The notes below the pieces were generated by a model. The model saw only the letters and a list, made by a program, of their open reading frames with translations. It was not told the origin of the DNA and searched no databases. 64,000 bases of DNA from AAA044-D11 sp009705075 (GTDB lineage: Bacteria > Actinomycetota > Actinomycetes > Nanopelagicales > Nanopelagicaceae). The stretch covers positions 310,001-374,000 of the forward strand of contig OZ254179.1 in the NCBI GenBank assembly GCA_965268675.1, written 5' to 3'. The position numbers were made by a program, and so were the translations under genes. Of this stretch, positions 49,128 to 57,478 are shown in pieces; the first letter of the stretch is position 1; each line of letters begins with the position of its first letter.

Positions 49128-50564
49128 ATGCTAGATAGTTATTTCAAAATATCTGAACGTGGCTCAACCGTAGGTCGCGAAGTACGTGGTGGTTTCGTCA
49201 CGTTCTTCACAATGGCTTACATCGTGGCACTCAACCCGTTGATCATCGGTCTTTCAAAAGATGCTGACGGAAAGTTCCTCGGAGGTGGAGACGCTCCAAA
49301 CCTTGCGGCAATTGCTGCAGCGACTGCATTAATCGCAGGCGTACTCACAATCCTGATGGGCGTAGTTGGAAACTTTCCACTAGCGCTCGCAACTGGTCTA
49401 GGCCTAAACACTTTCGTTGCAGTAGGTATTGCATCGAAGATGTCATGGGCTGATGCAATGGGACTTGTTGTTCTTGAAGGAATCATTATTACCATTCTTG
49501 TTCTAACAGGATTTAGAACTGCGGTATTTCGTGCCGTACCCGCGCAACTAAAGATTGCTATCTCTGTTGGTATCGGTCTATTCATTGCACTTATCGGTCT
49601 TGTTGACGCCGGCTTCGTACGTCGCACTGGAACTGGCCCTGTACCGGTCACACTAGGCGATGGCGGAACTCTTGTTGGTTGGCCAATCGTTGTATTTTGC
49701 TTTGGTCTTCTTCTGATGATCGGACTAATGGTCAAGAAGGTTAAGGGCGCAATTCTTATTGCAATCATTGTTTCAACAGCAGTAGCAATTGCAATTGAAT
49801 CAGCTTTCAAGATTGGGCCACTATTTGACGGCGCAACTGGAAAGACAAATCCTAAGGGTTGGAATCTGAACGTTCCTGCGATGCCATCAGATGTGATTGC
49901 TACACCTGATTTTGGTCTTCTGGGACAGTTCAGCCTCTTTGGTTCTTTCGAAAGAATTTCACTAGTTGCTGCAATTCTCTTCGTATTCACTCTTTTGCTT
50001 TCTGACTTCTTCGACACTGTTGGAACGATTACAGCAATCGGTCACGAATCAGGGCTAATTGACAGCAAGGGCGATGTCCCAAATAACAACAAGATCCTCT
50101 TTGTTGACTCAGTTGCCGCAATGGCCGGTGGTGCTGGAAGCATCTCTTCAAATACCAGCTACATCGAATCCGCTGCAGGTGTCGGTGAAGGTGCTCGTAC
50201 AGGTTTGTCATCAGTCGTAACTGGTGTGCTATTCCTGTTGACCACTTTCCTTGCGCCACTAGTTGCGGTAATTCCTTACGAAGCAGCAACTCCTGCACTT
50301 GTAGTCGTTGGATTCTTGATGATGACACAGATTAAGGGCTTGGATTGGGCAGACTATGGAATTGCAATTCCGGCGTTCTTAACAATCATCTTGATGCCAT
50401 TTACTTACAATATTTCCGTAGGTATTGGCGCAGGATTCGTTTCACATGTTGTAGTCCGCATGATCCAAGGTCGTCGCAGCGAAGTACATCCACTGCTTCT
50501 CTTGGTTTCAGGCCTCTTCATGGTCTACTTCTTGAGCTCTCCAATTAATATTTGGATTGGCTAA
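49128..50564 (+). CDS. NCS2 purine permease (AzgA/PbuG type)
   Basis: A 478-residue transporter with about thirteen hydrophobic segments. The conserved N-terminal GGFVTFFTMAYIVALNPLIIG, ATGLGLNTFVA, and later DFFDTVGTITAIG and SISSNTSYIESAAGVGEGARTGL are hallmarks of the AzgA-like branch of NCS2 permeases, which take up adenine, guanine or hypoxanthine. The ATG at 49128 with AGAAAGG upstream is preferred over a start at 49065. It stands alone, after tRNA-Gly and before a terminator. Confidence 0.92.
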   Translation: MLDSYFKISERGSTVGREVRGGFVTFFTMAYIVALNPLIIGLSKDADGKFLGGGDAPNLAAIAAATALIAGVLTILMGVVGNFPLALATGLGLNTFVAVGIASKMSWADAMGLVVLEGIIITILVLTGFRTAVFRAVPAQLKIAISVGIGLFIALIGLVDAGFVRRTGTGPVPVTLGDGGTLVGWPIVVFCFGLLLMIGLMVKKVKGAILIAIIVSTAVAIAIESAFKIGPLFDGATGKTNPKGWNLNVPAMPSDVIATPDFGLLGQFSLFGSFERISLVAAILFVFTLLLSDFFDTVGTITAIGHESGLIDSKGDVPNNNKILFVDSVAAMAGGAGSISSNTSYIESAAGVGEGARTGLSSVVTGVLFLLTTFLAPLVAVIPYEAATPALVVVGFLMMTQIKGLDWADYGIAIPAFLTIILMPFTYNISVGIGAGFVSHVVVRMIQGRRSEVHPLLLLVSGLFMVYFLSSPINIWIG

Positions 50565-50587
50565 TTAAGCAGAACTAAAGAAATTGG

Positions 50588-50628
50588 GCGGGGCTCGGGG
50601 GAAACCTCGGGCCCTTCCTCATTTTCCT
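50588..50628 (+). terminator. Likely terminator after the purine permease
   Basis: GGGCTCGGGG and CCTCGGGCCC can pair (with GU pairs) around a short GAAA loop, followed by TTCCTCATTTT. The T-run is interrupted, so efficiency is uncertain. Confidence 0.55.
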
Positions 50629-50698
50629 GCCGTAATTCCACACGAGATTGCATGGTTTTGAGAGGTGAATTTAGGGCTTAGAATTCTGACTTACGCCG

Positions 50699-50774
50699 CG
50701 GGGCGTAGCGTAGTGGCTAGCGCGCCTGCTTTGGGAGCAGGAGACCGGAGGTTCGAATCCTCTCGCCCCGACCA
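50699..50774 (+). tRNA. tRNA-Pro (anticodon TGG)
   Basis: Cloverleaf: acceptor CGGGGCG/CGCCCCG, D arm TAGCGTAGTGGCTAGCGC, anticodon stem CCTGC/GCAGG around TTTGGGA, T arm GGAGGTTCGAATCCTCT, discriminator A and encoded CCA. A TAGAAT (50679-50684) 15 bases upstream is the likely -10. Confidence 0.96.
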
Positions 50775-50812
50775 GAACTCTTAAATCTTAAAAAATAACG
50801 CATAGGAGCAAT

Positions 50813-52099
50813 GTGAAAAGCGCAGTCGAAACTCTCTCCCCAACTCGAGTAAAACTTTCAATCGAAGTTAACTTTGAAGAATTAGAGCCACATATTGCTA
50901 ACGCTTATAAGGCACTTGGCGAACGCATAAATATTCCGGGTTTCCGCAAGGGCAAAGTTCCGCAAGCGATGATTGAACAGCGCGTTGGCCGTTCTGCAAT
51001 TTTAGATGAGGCAATCAACTCTTCGCTTTCACCATTTTATGCAGCAGCACTTAAAGAGCAGAATATTTTTGTTATCGGTCGTCCCAATATTGAAGTAACT
51101 GAATTAGTGGATCGAGAGAAATTCGCGTTTACTGCAGAAGTTGATGTCCGTCCAGAACTTAAACTTCCTGATTTCTCGAAGATTACTCTCACTGTCGACG
51201 ACGTCGTAGTTTCAGATACCGAGGTTGCAGAACAAGTTGATGTTCTTCGCGCTCGTTTTGGAACTTTAACAACAGTTGAAAAAGCTGTTGAAAATGGCGA
51301 CTTCGTGTCGCTGGATTTGAATGCAACCATTAATGGTGAATCAGTCGAAGGTGGAACTGCAAATGACCTCTCCTATGAAGTCGGAACAAACCGCATGGTT
51401 GATGGTCTAGATGAAGCTTTAATCGGCTTGAAGGCCGGGGAGTCAAAGCGCTTTGATACAAAGTTAGTCGGTCAGAAAGATGATGAAAAAGGCGCAGTAG
51501 ATGCAACTGTTAAAGCAGTTAAGCACCGTGACCTTCCAGAATTAAATGATGAGTTTGCAAAGTTGGCTTCAGAGTTTGAAACTTTGGCAGAACTTCGCGC
51601 AGATATCCAAACTCGTTTAGAAAGAGTTAAGCACTTGGAGCAAGGTGCTCATGCTCGAGATCTTTTGGTTGAAAAATTAATTGCTGATGTTGAAATCCCA
51701 TTGCCAGCGAATATCATCGAAGATGAAGTAAATGATCACCTGGAAAAAGAGGGGCGCCTTGAAGATGAAGCTCATCGCAAGGAGGTAACTGAAGAGGTTA
51801 CTAAGTCACTCACCCAAGAAATTCTCTTTGACAATATAGTTTCTGCAGAGAGCGTTTCGGTTAACGAGAATGAACTTACTGAATATTTAATTCGTGCATC
51901 CCAGCGTTACGGAATGTCTCCAGACCAATTCATTAAGGAAGTTTCTGAGGCTGGCCAAATCACAACTATGGTTGCAGAAGTTTCTAGAGCAAAGGCTCTT
52001 GCTGGCGTCCTCTCTCGCGTGAAGGTTGTTACAACTTCAGGCAAGGAAGTTAATCTCGAAGAGCTAGCGCCAAAGCAAGCTGCTCCAGCCGCCGAATAA
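50813..52099 (+). CDS. tig: Trigger factor
   Basis: A 428-residue ribosome-associated chaperone. The signature loop GFRKGKVPQAMIEQRVG binds the ribosome near the tunnel exit; the FKBP-like PPIase domain (about 155-240) and the helical arms follow. The length is usual. The start is a GTG with AGGAG four bases upstream; an overlapping ATG two bases earlier reads ATG-TGA and stops at once. The location directly before clpP1-clpP2-clpX is the common bacterial order. Confidence 0.95.
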   Translation: MKSAVETLSPTRVKLSIEVNFEELEPHIANAYKALGERINIPGFRKGKVPQAMIEQRVGRSAILDEAINSSLSPFYAAALKEQNIFVIGRPNIEVTELVDREKFAFTAEVDVRPELKLPDFSKITLTVDDVVVSDTEVAEQVDVLRARFGTLTTVEKAVENGDFVSLDLNATINGESVEGGTANDLSYEVGTNRMVDGLDEALIGLKAGESKRFDTKLVGQKDDEKGAVDATVKAVKHRDLPELNDEFAKLASEFETLAELRADIQTRLERVKHLEQGAHARDLLVEKLIADVEIPLPANIIEDEVNDHLEKEGRLEDEAHRKEVTEEVTKSLTQEILFDNIVSAESVSVNENELTEYLIRASQRYGMSPDQFIKEVSEAGQITTMVAEVSRAKALAGVLSRVKVVTTSGKEVNLEELAPKQAAPAAE

Positions 52100-52108
52100 C
52101 GGACCTTT

Positions 52109-52122
52109 CTCTGAGGGCGAAC
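52109..52122 (+). promoter_or_regulatory. Candidate ClgR-type site before clpP1
   Basis: CTCTGAGGGCGAAC fits the ClgR-type consensus described for clp promoters of actinobacteria (CGC-Y-N-A-N-R-GCG core) with one mismatch in the left arm. GCGAACAG is repeated in the palindrome before clpX (53480-53495). No clgR gene is in the window. Confidence 0.45.
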
Positions 52123-52232
52123 AGCCCACGCCAGATATTTGCCAATTTGCGGAAGCATTTGGCCGTAAACATTGTTAGTGTCATTGCTAGGTTAAATAAG
52201 TTAAAAGTTAGATTAATAATCAGGAGGAAGTT

Positions 52233-52850
52233 GTGGATCTCATTACACCGCGTCTTGCGGGATCAGCACCAAGTGGCGGACTAGATGACCAGGTTTATAA
52301 CCGGCTTCTGAAAGAACGCATCATCTTCCTAGGATCAGTTGTTGAAGATTCAATGGCGAATGCAATATCTGCGCAGCTACTGTTGCTTGCTGCCGAGGAC
52401 CCAGATAAAGATATTTTCCTTTACATAAATTCACCAGGCGGATCAATCTCTGCAGGTATGGCGATTTATGACACCATGCAATACATCAACAATGATGTTG
52501 CAACCGTTGCAATGGGACTTGCTGCATCAATGGGCCAATTCCTTCTTTGCGCAGGTGCCGCCGGCAAGCGTTACGCACTTCCACATGCAAGAATTATGAT
52601 GCACCAACCTTCAGGTGGCATCGGTGGAACTGCATCAGATATCAAAATTCAAGCAGAACAGATGTCATTTACTAAGAAGAAGATGGCTGAACTTATTTCA
52701 TTCCATACTGGCCAGAAGCCAGAAACTATCGAAGCCGATTCAGATCGCGATCGTTGGTTCACCGCAGAGGATGCTAAGACTTACGGTTTTGTTGATCACG
52801 TTGTTCGCTCTGCCGGACAGGTATCTGGAAGCGGAGGAACAGCTAAATGA
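52233..52850 (+). CDS. clpP1: ATP-dependent Clp protease proteolytic subunit ClpP1
   Basis: A 205-residue ClpP: INSPGGSISAGMAIYDTM, the catalytic serine in GLAASMGQFLL, histidine in ARIMMHQPSGG and the later aspartate (ADSDRDRW). The GTG start has AGGAGGA 4-5 bases upstream. It is translationally coupled to a second clpP (ATGA). In actinobacteria ClpP1 and ClpP2 form mixed tetradecamers worked by ClpX or ClpC. Confidence 0.95.
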   Translation: MDLITPRLAGSAPSGGLDDQVYNRLLKERIIFLGSVVEDSMANAISAQLLLLAAEDPDKDIFLYINSPGGSISAGMAIYDTMQYINNDVATVAMGLAASMGQFLLCAGAAGKRYALPHARIMMHQPSGGIGGTASDIKIQAEQMSFTKKKMAELISFHTGQKPETIEADSDRDRWFTAEDAKTYGFVDHVVRSAGQVSGSGGTAK

Positions 52851-53467
52851 TAAATAACCCAATAACCAGCCGTTATGTGCTGCCAACTATTGAAGAGAAG
52901 ACCGCTTACGGTTACAAGCGCCTTGATCCATACACAAAGTTATTTGAAGAGCGCATTATTTTCTTAGGTCAGGCAATCGATGACACCGTTGCAAACGATG
53001 TCATGGCCCAACTATTGACCCTTGAATCTATGGATCCAGATCGCGACATCATGATGTACATCAACTCACCAGGTGGCTCGTTCACCGCGTTGACTGCAAT
53101 TTATGACACGATGCAATTCGTTCGCCCAGATGTAATGACAATTTGTTTGGGTCAAGCAGCATCTGCCGCAGCAATTCTTCTTGCTGGCGGTGCCAAGGGA
53201 AAGCGTTACGCCCTTGAACATGCACGTATCTTGATTCACCAGCCATACAGCGAAGGCGGCGGACAAGGTTCAGATATTGAAATCCAAGCCCGTGAAATTA
53301 TGCGTATGCGTACTCTGCTTGAAGAGATGTTAGTCAAGCACTCGGTAAAGAGCGCAGAAGAAGTTACGAAAGATATTGAACGCGACAAGATTCTTACCGC
53401 AGCAGAAGCTGTCGAATACGGACTTATCGACCAAGTAATGGTGAGCCGTAAGGCATCAGCCAAGTAA
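52847..53467 (+). CDS. clpP2: ATP-dependent Clp protease proteolytic subunit ClpP2
   Basis: A 206-residue ClpP: INSPGGSFTALTAIYDTMQF, catalytic serine in GQAASAAAILLAGG, histidine in ARILIHQPYSEGGGQGSD, and DIERDKILTAAEAVEYGLID. It differs from ClpP1 around the serine (SAA rather than SMG), as in other actinobacterial pairs. It overlaps clpP1 by four bases. Confidence 0.95.
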   Translation: MINNPITSRYVLPTIEEKTAYGYKRLDPYTKLFEERIIFLGQAIDDTVANDVMAQLLTLESMDPDRDIMMYINSPGGSFTALTAIYDTMQFVRPDVMTICLGQAASAAAILLAGGAKGKRYALEHARILIHQPYSEGGGQGSDIEIQAREIMRMRTLLEEMLVKHSVKSAEEVTKDIERDKILTAAEAVEYGLIDQVMVSRKASAK

Positions 53468-53479
53468 GAAGAAATTAAA

Positions 53480-53495
53480 TTCGCCTATAAGCGAA
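53480..53495. promoter_or_regulatory. Palindrome between clpP2 and clpX
   Basis: TTCGC (53480-53484) and GCGAA (53491-53495) are perfect inverted arms with a six-base centre. Together with the site before clpP1 (shared GCGAACAG) it suggests one regulator for the clp genes; ClgR is the obvious candidate, but its usual spacer is five bases. Confidence 0.45.
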
Positions 53496-53502
53496 CAGAG
53501 TT

Positions 53503-53545
53503 AGGCTGGGATTTGCCCGCAAGATTTAGGGCAAAGTCCTAGCCT
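53503..53545 (+). terminator. Long inverted repeat: clpP terminator overlapping the clpX promoter
   Basis: AGGCTGGGATTTGCCC (53503-53518) pairs with GGGCAAAGTCCTAGCCT (53529-53545) with one mismatch and one bulge around a ten-base loop, followed by TCTCTT. As RNA this is a strong hairpin with a weak T-run. The last six bases, TAGCCT (53540-53545), are also the leaderless -10 of clpX. Confidence 0.55.
53540..53545 (+). promoter_or_regulatory. Leaderless -10 of clpX
   Basis: TAGCCT, six bases, ATG at 53552; no ribosome site. Confidence 0.5.
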
Positions 53546-53551
53546 TCTCTT

Positions 53552-54859
53552 ATGAATACGCGCATTGGTGAATCTGGCGATCTCTTGAAATGTTCTTTCT
53601 GCGGCAAGACCCAGAAGCAAGTTAAGAAGTTAATCGCAGGTCCTGGGGTCTACATCTGCGATGAATGTATTGAACTCTGTAATGAAATCATTATTGAAGA
53701 ACTTGAAGAGACAAGTTCACTCGGACTAGCTGAACTTCCTAAGCCACAAGAAATTTATGAATTTCTAGATCAATATGTAGTTGGCCAAGATCGCGCAAAG
53801 AAATCTCTATCTGTTGCTGTCTATAACCATTACAAGCGGGTGCAATCCGGCGAATCAAAGCGTGAAGAATCTATTGAACTTTCAAAGTCCAATATTTTAA
53901 TTCTTGGTCCAACTGGATGTGGCAAGACGCTTCTTGCGCAGACTTTAGCCAGGATGCTAAATGTGCCATTTGCAATAGCCGATGCAACAGCTTTAACCGA
54001 GGCGGGCTATGTTGGCGAAGATGTTGAGAACATTCTTCTTAAGTTAATTCAGGCAGCCGATTACGATGTTAAAAAGGCTGAAACGGGAATTATTTATATT
54101 GATGAAATCGATAAGGTTGCACGCAAAAGTGAGAATCCTTCAATCACACGCGACGTTTCGGGTGAAGGCGTACAGCAAGCGCTCCTAAAGATTTTGGAAG
54201 GAACTACTGCTGCTGTTCCACCTCAAGGCGGTCGTAAGCACCCACATCAAGAATTTCTACAAATTGATACAACAAATATTCTCTTTATCGTCGGTGGTGC
54301 ATTTGCCGGTCTCGACAAGATTATTGAAGGTCGAAAGGGCAAAGCTGGTGTTGGTTTCAATGCAACCTTGCAGAGCGCTGAAGAGAACGCTGCGAAGGAT
54401 TTCTTCGCCGATGTAATGCCTGAGGATTTATTGAAATTTGGAATGATTCCAGAATTTATTGGCCGACTACCAATTCTTACAAGTGTAGAGAATTTGGATC
54501 GCCCAGCACTTATGGAAATTCTTACCGAACCAAAGAATGCACTCGTGAAGCAATATCAGAAGCTATTTGAGCTAGATGATGTAGAACTTGAGTTCTCGCC
54601 CGAGGCGCTCGAAGTTGTCGCAGATCTTGCAATAAAAAGAGGCACTGGTGCGCGTGGACTCAGGGCGATCATGGAGGAAACTTTGCTCGGCGTGATGTAT
54701 GAAATTCCATCAAAGCCTGATGTCGCAAAGGTGATAATTACGCCACAAGCAGTTCTAAAAGAAGCGGCTCCAACATTGGTTAATCGCCCAGCAGGTGGGC
54801 CAAAGCGTCAAAGTAAGGCTGATAAGGCCGAGAAGAGTTCAGAAGAGAAGAGCGCTTAA
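53552..54859 (+). CDS. clpX: ClpX, ATP-dependent Clp protease ATPase
   Basis: A 435-residue AAA+ unfoldase: an N-terminal four-cysteine zinc domain (CSFCGKTQ...CDECIELC), Walker A GPTGCGKTLLAQTLA (about 123), Walker B IIYIDEIDKVA, the pore GYVGED loop, and GRLP for ClpP-related contacts. It feeds tagged substrates to ClpP1P2. The C-terminus has an extra basic/acidic tail (KRQSKADKAEKSSEEK). Leaderless start, just after clpP2. Confidence 0.96.
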   Translation: MNTRIGESGDLLKCSFCGKTQKQVKKLIAGPGVYICDECIELCNEIIIEELEETSSLGLAELPKPQEIYEFLDQYVVGQDRAKKSLSVAVYNHYKRVQSGESKREESIELSKSNILILGPTGCGKTLLAQTLARMLNVPFAIADATALTEAGYVGEDVENILLKLIQAADYDVKKAETGIIYIDEIDKVARKSENPSITRDVSGEGVQQALLKILEGTTAAVPPQGGRKHPHQEFLQIDTTNILFIVGGAFAGLDKIIEGRKGKAGVGFNATLQSAEENAAKDFFADVMPEDLLKFGMIPEFIGRLPILTSVENLDRPALMEILTEPKNALVKQYQKLFELDDVELEFSPEALEVVADLAIKRGTGARGLRAIMEETLLGVMYEIPSKPDVAKVIITPQAVLKEAAPTLVNRPAGGPKRQSKADKAEKSSEEKSA

Positions 54860-54861
54860 TC

Positions 54862-54867
54862 TAGACT
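54862..54867 (+). promoter_or_regulatory. Leaderless -10 of valS
   Basis: TAGACT, eight bases, ATG at 54876. It starts three bases after the clpX stop. Confidence 0.45.
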
Positions 54868-54875
54868 CATCTCCT

Positions 54876-57476
54876 ATGAGCGAGGGTAATAAATCTAATA
54901 AGAAAGAGTTGGCAGCCGCATTTACGCCTGCTGACATTGAAGCCCCGCTCTATCAAAAATGGTTATTAGCTGGCTACTTCACTGCTGATGCAAAATCATC
55001 AAAACCACCATTCACAATTGTTATTCCGCCGCCGAATGTAACTGGAAGTTTGCATATCGGTCACGCACTTGATCACACGCTTCAAGATGTGTTGATTCGT
55101 ATGAAGCGAATGAAAGGCTTCGAAGCGCTCTGGCTTCCAGGTATGGACCATGCCGGAATTGCAACCCAGAATGTTGTTGAGAAACAATTAGCAGTGCAAG
55201 GGTTATCGAGACATGATCTCGGGCGAGAAAAATTTGTAACAAAAGTTTGGGAATGGAAAGCTGAGTCGGGTGGTCTAATTCTTGATCAGATGAAGCGTCT
55301 CGGAGATTCGGTTGATTGGTCGCGCGAACGTTTCACGATGGACGCCGGACTCTCAAAGGCAGTTCTGGAAATATTTAAACGGCTCTACGACGCAGAATTA
55401 ATTTACCGTGCAGAGCGAATCATCAACTGGTGTCCAAGATGTTTAACAGCGCTCTCTGATATTGAGGTGGAACATAGCGATGATTCAGGTGAATTTGTAC
55501 AAGTTAGATATGGCGATGATGAAATTTCTATAGTTGTTGCAACAACTCGCGCCGAAACAATGATGGGCGATGGCGCGGTTGCAGTCCATCCAGATGATCC
55601 AAGATATAAAGACCTTGTTGGAAAGAACGTGCTTTTGCCTCTGGTAAATCGAATGATTCCGATAATTGCAGATGAGTTAGTTGATCCAGATTTTGGCACC
55701 GGCGCAGTGAAAGTAACTGGAGCCCACGATCCAAATGACTTCGAGATGGCGATGCGCCACGGAATTGAAATGCCAATAATTATGAACGAGCACGGAGTTA
55801 TGGCTAATTCCGGAACACGTTTTGATGGAATGGATCGCTTTGAAGCGCGCAAAGAAGTGGTTGAAGAGCTTCGTAAGATGGGTCGAATTGTTGCCGAGAA
55901 GCGTCCTTATATTCACGCTGTTGGGCATTGCCAACGTTGCGATACAACAGTTGAACCAAGACTTTCAAAGCAATGGTTTGTGAAAGTTGCGCCGCTTGCT
56001 AAAGCAGCGGGAGATGCCGTACGTGATGGCAGAATTAAAATTGAGCCCGAAGAACTCGCTCCAAGATATTTCGACTGGATAGATAACATGCACGACTGGT
56101 GTATCTCTCGCCAACTTTGGTGGGGACATCAGATTCCGGTTTATTACGGACCAAATGGCGAAGTCGTTGTGTGTGGACCAGATGAAACTCCTCCTGCTGG
56201 ATATGTCCAAGATCCAGATGTTCTAGATACTTGGTTCTCTTCTGGTTTGTGGCCATTTTCTACTTTGGGTTGGCCAGATAAAACTGATGATCTTGCAAAG
56301 TTCTTCCCAACAAGTGTTTTAGTTACAGGATATGACATTCTCTTTTTCTGGGTCGCGCGAATGGTTCTTCTTGGATTATTCGTAACTGATGGCATCGCGC
56401 CTTTCCACACGATTGCACTTCACGGTCTTGTGCGCGATCGCTTTGGAAAGAAGATGAGTAAATCCCGCGGTAATACCGTTGACCCAATTGAGTTTATGGA
56501 TAAATACGGCTCTGACGCGTTGCGTTTTACGCTTGCACGAGGTGCTAATCCAGGAACTGATCAGGCAATTGCCGAGGAGTGGATCGGCGGATCTAGAAAC
56601 TTTGCAACAAAACTTTGGAACGCTTCACGTTTTGCAATAATGAACGGTGCAAATATTGATGGCGAAGTTCCAGCGTTCAATTCGCTAAATGCGATAGATC
56701 AATGGATTCTGACTCGGTTAGATGAAACCGTAGAATCGGTTGATCAACTACTTGAGAGCTTTGAGTTTGCTAAGGCTTGTGAAATTATTTATCACTTTGC
56801 CTGGGATGACTTGTGTGATTGGTATCTTGAACTTTCCAAGGCTTCTTTCGCCGCAGGGGGAGATGAAGCTGCGAATTCTGCGCGGGTTTTAGGACATGTC
56901 CTAGATCAATTGCTGCGCCTTATGCATCCGACCATGCCATTTATCACCGAAGAACTCTGGTGCTCATTTACTGGTGGCGAAACTTTAGTCACTGCAACTT
57001 GGCCAAAATTCGACTTAGAAAGTCGTAGTGAAGAGTCAAAACAAATTGTTGCGCAATTGCAAGACTTGGTCACCGAAATACGTCGATTTAGAAATGATCA
57101 AGGGATAAAAACTTCTGCAAAAATTGGGGCAAGCATCACTGGCTTGGAAACACTTGCAAAATATGAAGCAGCTATCCGTTTCGTATGTCGCATTGAACCG
57201 ATGTCTGGCAGCGCAACTGCCGCAATCGAGGTTGGTAAAGTTAAAGTTGAATTTGATTTAACTGGCGCAATTGATGTGGTCGCTGAACGAGCACGTCTAA
57301 CTAAAGATTTAGCAACCGCCGAGAAAGATCGCGCTACCGCAAAGGTAAAGCTGGAAAATGAGGGTTTCATGGCGAAAGCGCCTATGGAAGTTGTTCAAGA
57401 GATTCGTGAGCGCCTTGCCCAAACAAGCGCTGATATTGAAAGCATCACGGCGCAACTTGCGGCCCTTCCAAAATAG
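54876..57476 (+). CDS. valS: Valyl-tRNA synthetase
   Basis: An 866-residue class I synthetase. HIGH motif in NVTGSLHIGHALDHTL (about 52-58), editing domain with VATTRAETMMGDGAVAVHP, the DWCISRQLWWGHQIPV block, KMSKS in KKMSKSRGNTVDP, and the ValS-type C-terminal coiled coil (ERARLTKDLATAEKDRATAKVKL). It charges tRNA-Val. The ATG at 54876 follows a leaderless hexamer; a reading from 54795 would lie inside clpX. Confidence 0.96.
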   Translation: MSEGNKSNKKELAAAFTPADIEAPLYQKWLLAGYFTADAKSSKPPFTIVIPPPNVTGSLHIGHALDHTLQDVLIRMKRMKGFEALWLPGMDHAGIATQNVVEKQLAVQGLSRHDLGREKFVTKVWEWKAESGGLILDQMKRLGDSVDWSRERFTMDAGLSKAVLEIFKRLYDAELIYRAERIINWCPRCLTALSDIEVEHSDDSGEFVQVRYGDDEISIVVATTRAETMMGDGAVAVHPDDPRYKDLVGKNVLLPLVNRMIPIIADELVDPDFGTGAVKVTGAHDPNDFEMAMRHGIEMPIIMNEHGVMANSGTRFDGMDRFEARKEVVEELRKMGRIVAEKRPYIHAVGHCQRCDTTVEPRLSKQWFVKVAPLAKAAGDAVRDGRIKIEPEELAPRYFDWIDNMHDWCISRQLWWGHQIPVYYGPNGEVVVCGPDETPPAGYVQDPDVLDTWFSSGLWPFSTLGWPDKTDDLAKFFPTSVLVTGYDILFFWVARMVLLGLFVTDGIAPFHTIALHGLVRDRFGKKMSKSRGNTVDPIEFMDKYGSDALRFTLARGANPGTDQAIAEEWIGGSRNFATKLWNASRFAIMNGANIDGEVPAFNSLNAIDQWILTRLDETVESVDQLLESFEFAKACEIIYHFAWDDLCDWYLELSKASFAAGGDEAANSARVLGHVLDQLLRLMHPTMPFITEELWCSFTGGETLVTATWPKFDLESRSEESKQIVAQLQDLVTEIRRFRNDQGIKTSAKIGASITGLETLAKYEAAIRFVCRIEPMSGSATAAIEVGKVKVEFDLTGAIDVVAERARLTKDLATAEKDRATAKVKLENEGFMAKAPMEVVQEIRERLAQTSADIESITAQLAALPK

Positions 57477-57478
57477 CG

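Noticed and set aside
49217..50017. 266-codon minus-strand open frame inside the purine permease
   Set aside because: Antisense shadow of a well-defined NCS2 permease; serine/arginine-rich composition typical of reversed membrane-protein codons.
54795..54875. N-terminal extension of valS to 54795
   Set aside because: It would overlap the clpX 3' end in another frame; the ATG at 54876 follows a leaderless hexamer and fits the usual ValS start.
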